DNA of 64,000 nucleotides from Arbacia lixula. Lineage: Eukaryota; Echinodermata; Echinoidea; Arbacioida; Arbaciidae. A program made the translations under genes and the position numbers. The stretch spans positions 3,175,179-3,239,178 of the forward strand of contig OZ022587.1 in NCBI GenBank assembly GCA_963669155.1, read 5' to 3'. Every line of letters begins with the position of its first letter. The stretch's first letter is position 1. The notes beneath the pieces are model-generated. The model was not told the origin of the DNA. It was given only the letters and a program-made list of their open reading frames with translations, and did no database searches. Positions 1 through 64,000 of the stretch are shown piece by piece.

Positions 1-1085
1 GCAGAGAGAGAGTTCTGTGTACAGAATAATAATGAATATTTAGACATTAACATTTTCAAGATTAAAATTGTTATTCATAATCACAGAGCAGTGAACAATT
101 TTAATTTTGTCACCAAACATGCAAGTCACATTTTTGTCAGATAATACTTTGCAAATTTGAAAGGAAACTGATGGCTTCCTCCAAATGAATACAATTAAAA
201 TATTGTAGATAAATTAAAGAAGATGTCCTAAAAATTATTGGAACCAGCAAAGATTTAAACCTGGGTCCAAGACATCTTAAATCTTTTCAGATTTAATTTT
301 TCCTCCCAGACAACTTTGTGTACAATGTTTTCTACCTTGTCAGTATGTCACCATGTGGAAAATAAATGTGCCATGAAATAGTCCACAAAAGGGAACAAGA
401 TATAGGTCAAATAGAAACAGGAATTTTTCCACCTGGAACATGCCTGACCTCAATGCTGTTGTTCATTTATAAACCAAAGTATTCAATAAAGAGGTCTGGT
501 TGAAGAAAACTAACCATTCTCAATCTCTTCTCTGGCTAGATGGAGGGAGAAAAAAACAGAGAATGCTGAAGTAACTAGTCTTACAAGTACTAGACTCTAT
601 TTTTCTGTTTGGATTTAAAATGTTCAACAGGCTAGGGGCCAGGCTAAATTCTAGACTGTCTGCATATGGTTGCCATGGACGCCACTGAGAAATGGAGTAA
701 AATGTTGACCACCTGTTTCCTGACACAATTTAGGAATACAGGAACAGAGAGCGATGCACTATGAATGACAAGCACCCCTTTTACATATAGCTGATTTTTG
801 TCAGGGGGTTTCACATTGTGTTTGTATAGAGGTACATAGTCGCTATGCAACGAGATACAAGTCCAGTGTGAAACACCCCTTACCTCTTTCACTTGTAAAA
901 AGCATTATTGTCATCACCTATCATACACCTATTTACATGAAGGTCTCGCCCACATCTGAACCAGCATGGTTTCAATTAACAGCACTGTAAGTTGCAACCT
1001 TGTCCAATTAACCATATATAGAGTGATTCCATTTCAGAACTGGATTAGATCTGTTTTAGCTACAAATATAGCCTAACATTCAAAT

Positions 1086-1226
1086 GTAGGTCATTTGAGG
1101 GCAAATAACTTTCAGCAAGCTTCTAAAATAGACAATACATGAATTTAAGACCATTAGCAAGAAGATTGCTAACAGTTACATTTTGAAGGCTTTTTGCCTT
1201 CCCAGTACAGTATATATGCCCTTTAA
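1086..1226. repeat. Half copy of the 3.5-kb foldback MITE
   Basis: GGGCAAATAACTTTCAGCAAG through TTCCCAGTACAGTATAT matches 3,711-3,850. The other arm is missing. Confidence 0.7.
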
Positions 1227-2104
1227 ATAGATTGTAACCATCTATGAATAAGTACAACATTCTAACTTGCAGCATGTGTTTACATGTACTAACCCTATTT
1301 ATGAAAAGAGTTATTCCATGTTATAGCTACAAATATTACTTTGATGTATGAAAGAGGTATACATATAAGCACTCATATTTAACCTTGAGTTCTTCACAAA
1401 CAGGAAGCTCAATGTATGGGTCCATTGAACCAGCTGAAGCATATTGGCCTACGGACGATCAACTTTCAGAACGATCGACTTTCAAAACATTGTTTCTCTG
1501 TTATTATCAAAGTCCATAGAGGTACATAAATTGTTAAGCTGTTATGATATTTTAGTCATTCTTTAATTCCTTTGTCTTATTTTTCTTTGCTTATTTTCTT
1601 ACAGATTGATTAAACAAGCTTATCTTCAGGGAAAGTATGAGAACAACATAATTTCTCTAAAAGTATTGATTCCTTTAAATAAATGTTAAAGCTTTCAATA
1701 TAAAAAGTCTTCTGAAAACCATCCATTGAATGAAGCTGCACTACCCAGATATGAAGAGAAAAGAACAAATCTCTCGCATGTAAAGCAGAAGTAATTTGTT
1801 TAACATTTGTTTCAATCTTCTAGACCATGGCATACCAGAAGGGAAATGTACAATTATGGAGCTCAAAGGGAGTGTGGTAACAAAAACACTAACTACTTTT
1901 GGCATTGTTTTTTATATTTCTTCAGAAATAGTTAACATACAAAAAGGGCAAATGTAAAATGATTCTTTTTAACAATGAAGTATAAAAAGTAAACTTTTAT
2001 CTTTTACCACATTTTGTCTTTTATGAGTCTTTGATGTTCATTGGCAGTAGTAATACACACAAATCTCATAGAACAGTAGTGTTTGTTGGCACACAAAGGG
2101 GTTA

Positions 2105-2357
2105 TTAGGAGTGGGTGTGGGGATGAACACTGAAAAGATCTGACAAGATGTCTTGCTCCTTCAAGATGGACCAAGAGCCAAGAAGATCCGATTTGATCAA
2201 TCTGACTCCTCTCACATCCTTTCTTAAGGAAACGTGGGATTTCAGCGTCTTTCCTCCCATCATCCCCCTCCCGGTGCTCCTTTGACCGCAAACTTGATTT
2301 CCCAGACGATTCCTGAGATGGGATTCTCTGTCCAAAGATGATAAGCCTATGCCCATG
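2105..2357 (-). other. Weak candidate for a downstream exon or UTR
   Basis: A locally GC-richer patch with two overlapping minus-strand reading frames (149 and 83 residues) and possible acceptors GGACAG and TCTCAG near 2,310-2,330. It lacks Ig, EGF, membrane or kinase motifs, and the phases do not clearly match the preceding phase-1 donor. Listed only because it is the sole exon-like patch below 12 kb. Confidence 0.15.
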
Positions 2358-2954
2358 CACTGTCATATCATTTGTAAAAACAAAGAGAGCAATCGTTTCA
2401 TGCCCCCCAGTCCCATACATGTATACACAACAAATTGTGTTATGATAATCCATTTTGTATTGTATTTACAAGACTCTCCCTAACTGGGTAGCAAGTTATG
2501 ACATTCACCTGTATCTAGTGATTTAGTTTCAATTGGTGGAATGTACCCTGAATCTATTAGTTGTCTCTATAAACACGGGACAAGCTCTTGGGTTCCTGAT
2601 AGTAATGTATCATGTTAAAGAATTTAATTTTGTTTGTCATAGGGCAACATTCCCTTTAAATTCAACATAATTACATTCACAGGGCCACTCAAGAGAGCAC
2701 TAAAAGACACTTTATTAACACATGGATCTGGATATTACATGGAAGCCAGGGAAATAAAAGTGGCAGTAACTTGGCATTTGATGTGACATGAGCTGAAGCT
2801 ATTAGAAGTATTTCCTGCTAATAGTATCAGAGTCATGTTGCATTTCCAGAAATGTCTCCTCAGGAAATAATCAGTGGGATGGGTCTCTAGATGTCTCTTT
2901 CTAATCTTCTACGCTCTAGATATCTGTATGTCTATTCCTCTCTGTCCCCCTCCC

Positions 2955-2989
<35 letters not shown>

Positions 2990-3185
2990 TCATCTGCTAT
3001 GTTCTAAGATGTCTCTGTGTCTATTCCTCTTTCGCTCAATCCTTCATCTTCTTTGTTTCTTGCCCAATTTTTAAATCGTTTTAATCTCTGGATTCACTTT
3101 TGTCCTCACTTTTTTTTTTCTCACCCCATTCCTTCTTGCTTCCCCCCCCCCCTTTCTCTCTCTCTCTCTCTCTTTATCTATCTAT
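2955..3185. repeat. (CT)n and pyrimidine-rich tracts
   Basis: Two CT-dinucleotide runs (about 2,957-2,986 and 3,155-3,172) joined by T- and C-rich sequence. Confidence 0.9.
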
Positions 3186-3472
3186 CTTTCGATATATCTA
3201 GGCTTTCCACATCAACAGCCATTATCAAGCCCTCCTCTGCAAAGCATGGCACCATTCCATAGAACTTACATGCAATACCAATGCAACAGAACAGCAAGCA
3301 TGCTGTAACTATGCCATGTATAATTTGACAAATGGTTGCCATAATTTTCCCCTCTGGTCAAATTCTATCTCAGACAGAAGAAGTTCTTACCACTCATTTT
3401 TTCAGTGGAAATGCTGCTCTACACGGTGTGCATGTATGACTTGTGAAAATAAGTATTGGTGGTGGTAAAGGG

Positions 3473-3851
3473 TTAAAGGGCATATATTGTACTGGGCAGA
3501 CAAAAAAACCTTCAATAAAGTGATCATGAGTAATCTTTTTACTAATGGTATTAAATTCATGTATATTCCATTTTAGAAATTTGCTGAATGCTATTTGCTC
3601 TCAAATGATCCACACTTGGAGTAATTAATGATTAAATCACAAATCCTCCAAATATTCGGCCAGAACACTTGAGGATTTGTGATTTAATTTTAGATTACTC
3701 CAAATGTGGATCACTTGAGGGCAAATAACTTTCAGCAAGTTTCTAACATGGACAATACATGAATTTACATGTAAGACCATTCGTAAGAAGATTACTCACG
3801 ATCACCTTATTGAAGGTTTTTTGTCTTCCCAGTACAGTATATTCCCTTTAA
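3473..3851. mobile_element. Foldback MITE
   Basis: Nearly the whole length is an imperfect inverted repeat. TTAAAGGG...ACTGGGCAGACAAAAAAACC on the left pairs with GGTTTTTTGTCTTCCCAGT...CCCTTTAA on the right, with the centre near 3,665. Confidence 0.75.
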
Positions 3852-4497
3852 GGGATATAATAAATAGAGCTAGGGTCACATAAGAGCCTCTTGACCCCAT
3901 GGGATTTCCACTTTATTAAAATAAACATTTTCAGATAATTAAGTAATGCCTGGGATAATTTCTGCATGAAACAGTATGACAATGGAGCTTAAATGCCTCT
4001 CCATTCAGCTCTGTAGTATGACCCAAAGCAGCACTTTACCATTACTCTCAGTGAATGAGTCTTCATTGCTCCATGTCATTCAATCAATCTTAATGAGTGT
4101 CTAGACATCCTTTATTTTTTTTTCTTGTATGCCAAAATGTCCGCAAAAGACTCCCAGAGAAATAAGTTGAACAGAGGAAGGACTTGCAGAATGACCATAT
4201 ATGGTATACCCTTTTCAAAGTGCAGAAGTTCGAGGTTTGTTGTAGATAAAAAAAAGAAATCACTGTGTTAAGATTTCTACGATTCTAGGTATTGAAGTTG
4301 AAATGAACCTCACCTTGATTTACAGTACATGTTGCTTAGAGAATTGCAATAAGCATAACTTAACATTAACATTTTCTACAGTACCTTTGCAGCAGATACA
4401 TTAATGAGAGCTCATTGGCTGCTCATTGCCATGGTAATTATAATTGATCATAGGTAGTATTGGAATTGTTTACCTTTGTCCTTTGTATAACCACAAA

Positions 4498-4818
4498 GGC
4501 GGTGTTTATCAACTTTTCAGAAATTTAAACGCGTTTCCAAAGGCCTTTACGAACGCATTTCCAAAGGCCTTTTCGAACGCGTTTCTAAACGCCTTTCCAA
4601 ACGCGTTTAAAAAAAACAGTGCGTTTATCAACACGATCGCCCAAGTCGAAAACTGGCCTTGTCACCGAAAACACATGGTTTAATCGCTTTTCAAAACAGC
4701 TTTGCGTTTATCTCGCTTCTTTAAAAGCGTTTCTGGTTTAACACGTTTAGGATCGTACTCGTTTAAACGCATTTGGAAACCTTAATTCTACCCAAAAAAA
4801 GAGTTGATAAACACGCCC
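4498..4818. mobile_element. MITE rich in AAACGCG motifs
   Basis: Ends GGCGGTGTTTATCAAC and GTTGATAAACACGCCC. The interior tandemly repeats ACGCGTTTCCAAAGGCCTTT-like units, giving a spurious NAFPKAF-repeat frame. Confidence 0.7.
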
Positions 4819-5040
4819 AAAAGTTAATCGTGTAGTGCCTTCAAAGGTAAGAGGAAATATTGGTAATGGCTATGGGCTGGAATCATGGCAGCACCTGTCT
4901 GCCATCATCACTAGGTTCCAGTTTTTTGTTTTAATTTCTATGATTTTATAATTCCTTGTATCCTGAAATCATGGAATCATGAATACAAACGTACAACCAA
5001 ATCCTATATCCTGAAATCAAACAAGATCAGTACCTACAGT

Positions 5041-5400
5041 CATGGCAGAAGAACACCCCCATTGATTGTGAACCCTATTAGCTTTACTACACATCTTCAT
5101 ATGCCAATGGTAATGAGAGAGTAAACCCCTACAATACCATACCTTGAAACCCCATTGGCTTCCTACACAATTTCATGCCAATGCTAATGAAGGACTTTCA
5201 AAACCAGCATGCTCCATGACTTATCATAATTCATCCATGACGCATTATGGAGAGATTTAACACTAACATTGCCAGGCCTTGAAAACGCACAGTGGTTTAC
5301 TACACAATTTCATGCCAATGGTAATGAAATAGTTAAAACAGCATGCTGCATGACCCTATCATAATTCATCCATGACGTGAGTAATTGGTCTCGGACATCG
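5041..5400. repeat. Degenerate tandem repeat
   Basis: About three units of 110-130 bp share TACACAATTTCATGCCAATG, AACAGCATGCT and ATCATAATTCATCCATGACG. Confidence 0.65.
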
Positions 5401-6561
5401 AGGCTCTCTCCTCTAGCTCCGTTTGGAATAAATCTTGAAACTCGTCTTTGCGTGATGTGTCATTCTTTGCAACTTCCTGATAAGGGTAAGGAAGCTACTG
5501 TCAAATGGGTCAGCCTCTGAGACATAGCCCTATCCAAACCATAGTGCTTCACTATACATTATGACATCTGTCATTGCTCTTGTCAGTCTGAATTTGAAAC
5601 CAGTCTCTCTAAAAAGATTCAACAAATTTGCAGTTACTTCTCTGTCTAGATTCAAGAAGTCTACACAGGTTTTGACTTTCCAAATTTTGCTTTGTGTTCT
5701 GCTCCACAAATAAGTCAGATGTGGATCATTCATAAACTTATACTAGTTCTACAACAATCAAATAATGCTTAGAGATCATAAAAATATGACAAAAATTTAA
5801 ACACATTTTTTGTTTCAAGGCATCTGAGTTCTGAGTTACTTATATCTGTAAACAATAATTAGACTAAAATAGATAATGTCCACTAACTACAAGAATTTTG
5901 TAACTTTGATCTGCCTTTTTCTTTAACTTATCATTCAAAAACAGTGAAAATAAAAAAAAAATTGTGGATGTTCCTTTACAATTCTGTTGATTTTCTAGAC
6001 CTTGGACAATTATACAAACATTTTCGATGCAGTAGTGTCAATCCGATAAACAAATTATAAATATATTTTAAAAGTTCTTGTTTTAATAACCTTGCTTCTT
6101 GGCAACAGCATTCAATGTCCCTGCGGGGCATTATAGCCTGTCCTTTCACTAAACTTGACCATTTCTTGAAAATAAATGTAGTTGGAGCTTGTTTGACCTT
6201 GGGAAAGCCAAGTGATTCACTCAAAGACATAATCATGAATGAATAAGTTCAACCAATTTCCTTTCCATAATACAGACTTGATAGCATAGACAGGTTAGTC
6301 ATACTGCAGTAAGAAAGCTATAATTCAGGCCATAGACTGAGTTTATATTTACACTGGCAAAAACAATGACAAATGCTTGGGTAGGGGAAGACAAGGGGGA
6401 TAGGAGGAGAGGGGGGAGAGAGGGCGAGAGAGGGCAAGAGAGAGAGAGGGGTAGGATGGTAATGAATTGGGCTGAAGTGTGCGTGAATGGGCTGTTTAAT
6501 GTGGTAAAGTGATGAGTGATGTGTAATGGAGAGTGAGCGTGAGAGTGAGAGGTAAGAATGG

Positions 6562-6807
6562 TTTATTGCCATTTGATCCAATCCCAGTTGGTCCACTCAC
6601 CATTTCGTCTACAAGGAACCCCTTAAAAATACCGTTTTAGATTAAAATACTGGGTTAACTTATCAACAACCCTAATCTACACCATAACCTCAACTGTTAA
6701 TCCTAATCCAGACTCCCTACCCTAACCCTAACCCATACATATCAGCATGTGATGGTAGACGAAATGGTGAGTGGACCAACTGGGATTGGACCAAATGGCA
6801 AATCACC
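6562..6807. mobile_element. MITE with 45-bp near-perfect terminal inverted repeats
   Basis: Arms 6,568-6,612 and 6,755-6,799 are complementary (CCCAGTTGGTCCACTCACC). GGTAAGAATGG occurs on both flanks (6,551 and 6,808), a possible target-site duplication. The middle includes CCCTAACCCTAACCC. Confidence 0.75.
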
Positions 6808-6839
6808 GGTAAGAATGGGGGCAGAACGGAAAGAGAGAC

Positions 6840-6920
6840 TAGATGGGAGAGAGACGGGATGAGAGAGGAGAGATATAAGACAAAGAGAGGGGAAATACTG
6901 AGAGAGAAAGACAGACAGAC

Positions 6921-6964
<44 letters not shown>

Positions 6965-7652
6965 GGAAGGGAGAGAGAGAGTGAGAGAGAGGGAGGGAGG
7001 GAAAGAGAGAGAGAGAGGCAAAGAGAAAATGGGGATGGGAGGGAGCGAGACAGAGAGAAAGTGGGGCAGAAGGGCAGAGACAGGATGGGGTAGGAAAAGG
7101 GTAGGATGGGAGCGACAGACAGACAGAGAGAGAGGGAGAAAGTGGGGAAGAAGGGGAGAGACAGGATAAGAGGGATGGGACATAGAGAAGGGTGGGGTAG
7201 GGATAGGAAGGGAGTGACAGAGAAAGGGGGAGAGAGAGGTCAGGGAGAAAGAGGGAGAGAAAGGGAGTTAGAGAAGGCAGGGGAAGAGAGAAGGGGAAAG
7301 TGGCAGAGATGTAGAAATGGTGAGAGAGGGAGAGAATGAGAGAGGGATAGATGGAATAATGGTGTGAGAGGGAGAGAGAGAGAGAGAGAGAGTGGGGAGA
7401 GAAAAGAAGTCATTCCACACACAAAAAAAATAGATGAAAGCGGTTACATTGTATCTGAAGAAGAGAATGAGAGGGAGGGACAAGTCGTATCCAGAAAAAA
7501 GAAGGTGGGGTATGACAAGAGACAAAGGGAAAGAAAGAATGAGCCAGACAGAAGGAACCAGAAGACAAATCAAGGAGTTGCATGGAAAGAATGTAGGACA
7601 TATGAAGTTGTGCTGGCATGTAAGCTATGTGTAGAGATGGGTTTAATGTGTA

Positions 7653-7710
<58 letters not shown>

Positions 7711-7814
7711 AGAAAGAGGGGAAGAGAGAGAGAGAGGGGGAGAGAGGGAGGGAGAGAGAAAGAGGGGAAGAGAGAGAGAGGGGGGGAGAGGGGGAGGGAG
7801 GGAGAAAGAGGGGA

Positions 7815-7871
<57 letters not shown>

Positions 7872-8055
7872 GGAGGGAGGGAGAGGAAGAGAGAGGGAGA
7901 GGAAGGGAGATAGAGGGGGAGGGAGAGGAAGAGAGAGGGAGATGGAGGGAGATAGAGGGGAAGATAGATAGAGAGCATGCAGGGTTGCAGGAAGGAGGGA
8001 AAAGTGAAAGAAGAGGAGGGATTGGGAACGAGAGAGATCAAGGGATAGGGTAGGG
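6840..8055. repeat. 1.2-kb (GA)n-rich purine tract
   Basis: Almost uninterrupted purines on the plus strand, with pure GA runs at 7,660-7,702 and 7,817-7,865. All long frames inside are low-complexity Arg/Glu or Ser/Leu artefacts. Confidence 0.9.
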
Positions 8056-9290
8056 ATTGTGTATGAGGAGATGAAAGAGGGAAAAGAATGGAAAATGTTA
8101 TGAGGAGAAAGAGGGGGGAGTAAATGACGGGAAAAAAAGACTCAGTAGGCATAACGTTTAGAAAAAAAGGTCAGATAATAAAGAATTCAGGATAAACAAG
8201 TTTTAAGAAGACAACGGAAAGATATGTAGGTGTGTGCTTGTGAGTGTACATGTTGTGCATATTTGTTACACTTGATATGCTGTGCTTATTACATATTAGG
8301 CTGTATCACTAACGTGTAAGCAAAGGTTAGGACCTTTTTACATGTGTGATTATTTACTTCAACATATTCACTTTTCTTTTTGACCTTTTTTTTTTAAAGA
8401 ATAGTTAATGAATCCTATAACTTTGATAAAAATGTCCAAGGCTCAACCATAGAGGGAGCAAGATAAATACAACTTTTGTAAGACATTGATATCTTCAATG
8501 AATTGTTGCGACAACAAAAAAGCAAAAAGTACATTTGTCTTTTCCATTAAGAAGAGTAAACCGATTCTTACTTCAGAATTTATCTTATATTATCTGTCCA
8601 AAAATATTGCAAATGATTATGTTACTGCTAGTTTAAATATAAGAGATTTTCATTTAAACAATTAATGGGCTTGGTGGGTAAGTAATGGTAGTGTATTTGT
8701 ACACTTCTGTGTGAATGTGTGTGTTTGTTGTGTGTGATATAAGAATACAGAAACAGATAGGACCTTCCAGAAATTTACTAAGCCTTTTCATGAACGATTT
8801 ATCAACCTTCAAATCAATGCTACTGAATTAAGTCCTCCCTTATCACATATTCACACTTTTCCTAGGCTGGATACAAGACTGAAGGAATTTGACTCGGACC
8901 ATAACCACAAGAAAATCTATGCATGAACACCTTAGGTTACAGGAACCCAGTGTTCCACGTGCCAAGTCTATGGAGTGGATTAATCTATGAGTCAACGGGT
9001 CAATTACACCCTACCCTTTCTACAACCTCTTCATAATTATAGATATAATGAAGATGACAAGTTCATAACCCGGTCATTACACTAATTTCTCCAGTAGGGG
9101 AGTTGATGATATCATACTCCCTGTCCTTATATTGGGTGTGAAATATTGTACAAAAAACATTACTCTAATATGAGTCAGTTTTAGGTGTTAATAACAGATT
9201 CTAGGAGAGCAAGAACAAGGGGGAAACAACCTTCCCTTATTGCCTCATTCCCTTATTGTTAATGGTCTAACAATATTTTTTTACAAATAC

Positions 9291-9434
9291 AGTGAAACCT
9301 GTCTATAGTGGCCACCCAAGGGAAACAAAAATTGTGGAATTTATAGACAGGTGGCTGCTCTAGACAGGTTCTTTAACACATGATCTATCTCTGGGGGAAT
9401 TGTTTTAGTGGCCACTACAGACAGGTTTGACAGT
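9291..9434. mobile_element. Short MITE, AGTGAAACCTGTCTATA family
   Basis: Ends AGTGAAACCTGTCTATAGTGGCC and complement, 144 bp. Diverged relatives are seen near 51,985-52,105, 56,365-56,455 and 62,018-62,105. Confidence 0.7.
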
Positions 9435-10637
9435 ATGCATTCATTTCTTCCCTAATTTGTCATGATGAATGTGTTCCCATATATTTCAGTGACGCATGTA
9501 CATGGGACCTATGTCTTTCACGCAATATGAAAGTGGCATGTATGACTCTGAGAAGAATCAAAATAAATTGAGGAACAGTATTACATGCATTCATCTGTCA
9601 TTTTGTTTGTTTGCCTGTGTTGAGACCCAATCTCTGTCTGTTGATGTTGAAGTTTGTTTTAGTTTGTTTTACTGTGGATAAAACATCATGGTCCACATGA
9701 TGTAGAGTGTATAGACTTAAAAGGACATGGAAATCCTGATTCCCAGCTGAATTTAATAAAAGCAGAAAAATCTTGAAACAAAAATTGGAACAGTTTGAGA
9801 ATATCAAACATATAACAAAATGATTATGAACTTTTGAGAATCACAATTTCTAGAAATCAATTCTGATCAGTAAGTTTCAGGGGAAAATCCATTGGTCAGC
9901 AATGACATACTGTTCCTATTTGTAATATTCTTGTTTTGTCTGAAAGTTCTGTTTCTCTGATTGTCCTTGTATAATTCAATTCAACAAGTATCAGGTTTTC
10001 ATTCCCCTTGAAAAGTGAATGGAAGAAAAATGAAAATGTAAAAATTAAATCTATCCTACATTGTCGAGACCATTTTCAATGCAAATTTACTGAAAATCAA
10101 TCCAAACTGGACAAATAAAAGTGCCTTGAATATTGAGATTAATGCATACAATATGCTGTAAAGCAATACTTTAGATAAAAATGCAAGTTTTATTAACCAT
10201 AATAACATTGAATTGTATCTTACCACACAAACACAACTTGTTACATAAGAAGTCAACTACGTAGTTGCAAAAACGTAATGTGAATGAATGCTTCGTACAT
10301 TACTGCAAATATTCAGTTTGAAATTTCTACCATTAAGAGAGGTAGAATTCCAAATCATGAAGTGAAATTTAAAAACAGAAAATACACATCAAAATTCAGC
10401 AAGGCTACATATTTAATAATTAAGGTACTTGTTAACCATCATAATTGTTGTTAGATGTCAATTACAAAATCCAATTGCGGTAACATAAGAAATGAGATTA
10501 TCTGCACCATGCTTCATCAATTTTAAAAATGAATACATGTAGGTGCATAACATGAATTAAGGATTACCCTCTCTAGTGATAGATTATCAGGGTTAAGACC
10601 AAATAATTGTATCATTGTACAGGCACATTTAAAAAAA

Positions 10638-11112
10638 CAGGGTAGCCCATTTGCAAAAGTCATGAAACTTTGCAGGAATCAGCAGTATTACGTATACCCT
10701 AATGTTAACATGTATGAGATTTAAAAGTTTTAGCCTCAAAAATCCTTTTTCAGAAAAAGTGACAAATTATCTCCGTTTATGTTGAAAATAGAACTATCAT
10801 ATTGTAAATTTATATACAGTATTGCAGCAGACAGCAGCACCATGCTGCCACTCCATAGACTGTGTGGAGAAGACAACCGTTATGTGTGCTGATTGCAGTC
10901 TCTGTCTCTCGGCAACAGGAACTACGGAGGACGACCGATTCAAAATCTACTCGAGATCTAACAATCAATATAATTCTGCTCAAAGTCAAAGTCAATTTCT
11001 AGTTCTTTTTTTTTTTTGGGGGGGGGGGAGAAGTTCCTATACAGTATGTTCTTTATAATTTTCCATAATTTTACCCAAAACAATTGTTAGCCCTGCAAAA
11101 GGGCTACCCTGG
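10638..11112. mobile_element. Possible MITE
   Basis: CAGGGTAGCCC at the left and GGGCTACCCTG at the right are complementary. The interior is otherwise unremarkable. Confidence 0.4.
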
Positions 11113-12214
11113 CTTTAAAGTCACATTACCCAAATAAAATCAATGAATTCAATATGAAAGGTATTTTCATTGTAATATCACTTTGTTGTCTCCATTGTTT
11201 CGGTGGGGAGATTCATGATTAAAGAGGGGTATCAAACAATACTATTTTCTGAAGAATGATATCTCTCAACATCCGAGTTCATTTTATTTTAAAGTCATTT
11301 ATCATTCATAAATTTAGTGAAAATTCATAGATTAGAGGATTTCCGCAATTTCACATTTTGAAATACATATCGTTACCAAACATCTCAGCCGAAAGGCAGA
11401 CAGATCTTGTCAGACATGGTATAGGGCAGCTTATCAACAAGGCCTTAAAACAAATCTTCCTAATGATTCTTTGTTTGTACTAGCATATAAGGAGATTACA
11501 CTTACAAATAGTTTGCTAAAGAGAAATCACAGCATGAGACTTGACAACTTTGACAAGATGTGCCTGCATGAACTTTACACTGATTCTTCAATTGATTTTC
11601 ATCTTAAATTTAGAAGGATCTGGCTATTTTCATAAGTTTGGGTATTCCCATGCCTCAAATGAGATAATAAGAATACAAGAAAAAGACATTTTAAATGAAT
11701 GAAATGAATTATTTCCTGCTGAACTTACATAACCGAAAGTGTACATTTATAGACAATATGTTATGCATACATAGTACATTTACATATATGTATATGTCTG
11801 TTGTCACATACAGTATATTGTTAAAATAAAAATATCCAACTTCATGAAAGATCCCTCATGACTGAGGATACATGAGAACTTTGTGACCATCCTACAACTG
11901 ATATTTCCATGAACTTGCATAAAGTATTATACGGTACATAAACCAAACAACCAATGCAGCCATGCTTTACAAATCAATATGAAGATCAGAAAAAAACATT
12001 CTGAGCAGAAAATATTTAACAAAATATTCATTCAAATATCATCATCAATAGCAACAACACTCCTCTTAATATCATACAGTCAAGGAATCAACATCTGACT
12101 TCAAAGAATCAGGCATCAATAAGGCATAGTTACGTCAATCACAATAATTACTGTACATGTTAACGATATGAATAAGAGTGAGAGGAGGAGGAGAGGTTGT
12201 TTTTGTCTACTCAC

Positions 12215-63639
<51,425 letters not shown>

Positions 63640-63682
63640 CTGCAGAGAGGAGGATCAAGATAATCATGGTTACAGACGATGA

Positions 63683-63815
63683 TGAGGGCGCCAAAGAGTA
63701 ACGTTTCTGCAGAGCATTGCAACGTGGACTAGGTTGAAGAAGATTGAGCTTATTAGACTGGCAATGGAAAGGAAAGCCTGGCATTTCATGGTCGCCAACG
63801 TCACAAGATATGGCA
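63683..63815 (+). mobile_element. Shorter copy of the same LINE 3' end
   Basis: Shares GGCGCCAAAGAGTAACG through ATATGGCACTTGAGAGAGAG with 60,745-60,885 with few differences. It begins abruptly at GGGCGCC, so it is more severely 5'-truncated. Confidence 0.75.
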
Positions 63816-64000
63816 CTTGAGAGAGAGAGAGACGAGGATGATGATGCTCAGCTACCAGATGTAACCATGATTTAAATGTATAAATCACATACTTTGTGTT
63901 GTGATACGAAGATTTCCTTCTGAGACGAACCACAATGTTTTGTAGAATCCTTCTTGAAGAACATTTCTACAATTAAGTTCCACAAATGTGATTATAAACG

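Larger units (their letters stand above)
1..12214. other. 3' flank or last intron without recognisable gene
   Basis: Apart from the listed repeats I see no exon, RNA gene or motif in 1-1,085, 1,227-2,100, 2,460-2,950, 3,190-3,470, 3,855-4,495, 5,400-6,360, 8,060-9,290, 9,435-10,635 and 11,115-12,214. These are AT-rich. Because exon 12,215-12,352 has a donor, part of this must be intron. Confidence 0.6.

Noticed and set aside
4444-4683. 79-codon frame with a repeated NAFPKAF motif
   Set aside because: It translates tandem AAACGCG-type units inside a MITE with terminal inverted repeats.
6665-6745. Telomere-like CCCTAACCCTAA stretch
   Set aside because: Only two or three perfect units inside a MITE; not evidence of a chromosome end or fusion.
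7364-8152. Long plus- and minus-strand frames (up to 229 codons)
   Set aside because: They are translations of the (GA)n tract: pure Arg/Glu or Ser/Leu/Pro low complexity with no start context or splice signals.

Overview
The window looks like nuclear DNA of a metazoan, most likely an echinoderm such as a sea urchin. The evidence is an AT-rich, intron-rich gene with animal extracellular Ig and EGF modules, very dense small inverted-repeat elements, CR1/L2-like LINE ends, a tRNA-derived SINE and long simple repeats. The species assignment is inference; no database search was possible.

One host gene dominates. It lies on the minus strand from 63,639 down to 12,215 and runs off both recognisable ends: its first exon here has an upstream acceptor and its last exon has a donor. 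I resolved 40 exons, plus two candidate micro-exons, with splice sites. All are phase 1 on both sides. They encode about 1,775 residues made of 13 Ig-like domains, each split into an A exon (B-strand Cys, C-strand Trp) and a B exon (D-x-G-x-Y-x-C, usually then x-x-G-P), and 15 short six-cysteine EGF-like domains. The N-terminal part (63.6 to 39.7 kb) follows Ig-EGF strictly. The C-terminal part (27 to 13 kb) mostly has two EGFs per Ig. Signal peptide, membrane segment and cytoplasmic tail are not visible, so receptor versus matrix or adhesion protein is undecided.

The 8.4-kb intron between exons 35,400 and 26,892 holds the most unusual object: a fresh LTR retroelement (27,887-34,983), oriented like the host gene, with only a Gag gene. 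Gag has an N-terminal RRM, a capsid-like region and a CCHC knuckle. It overlaps, in the -1 frame, a second ORF with two more CCHC knuckles and an acidic tail. An in-frame U UUA AAC heptamer sits in the overlap. This layout parallels vertebrate PNMA genes (RRM-like domain, Ty3-type capsid, -1 frameshift). No protease, reverse transcriptase or integrase is present. The putative primer site matches an internal fragment of tRNA-Ile. The distal LTR is a 216-bp stub joined to a full inverted LTR exactly at the presumed primer boundary. The two 1,539-bp LTRs showed no difference in the stretches I compared.

The remaining sequence is introns and a 12-kb 3' flank filled with repeats: several MITE-like foldback elements, two satellite-type elements carrying TGACCTTTGACC motifs, LINE 3' fragments (17.0, 53.0, 54.5, 59.5, 60.6 and 63.7 kb), a tRNA-SINE (15.3 kb), (GA)n, (CTA)n and (GGAC)n tracts, and minisatellites. 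At three exons the minisatellite repeats the exon's 3' edge and its splice donor, and at a fourth an exon's 5' edge and acceptor are copied once.
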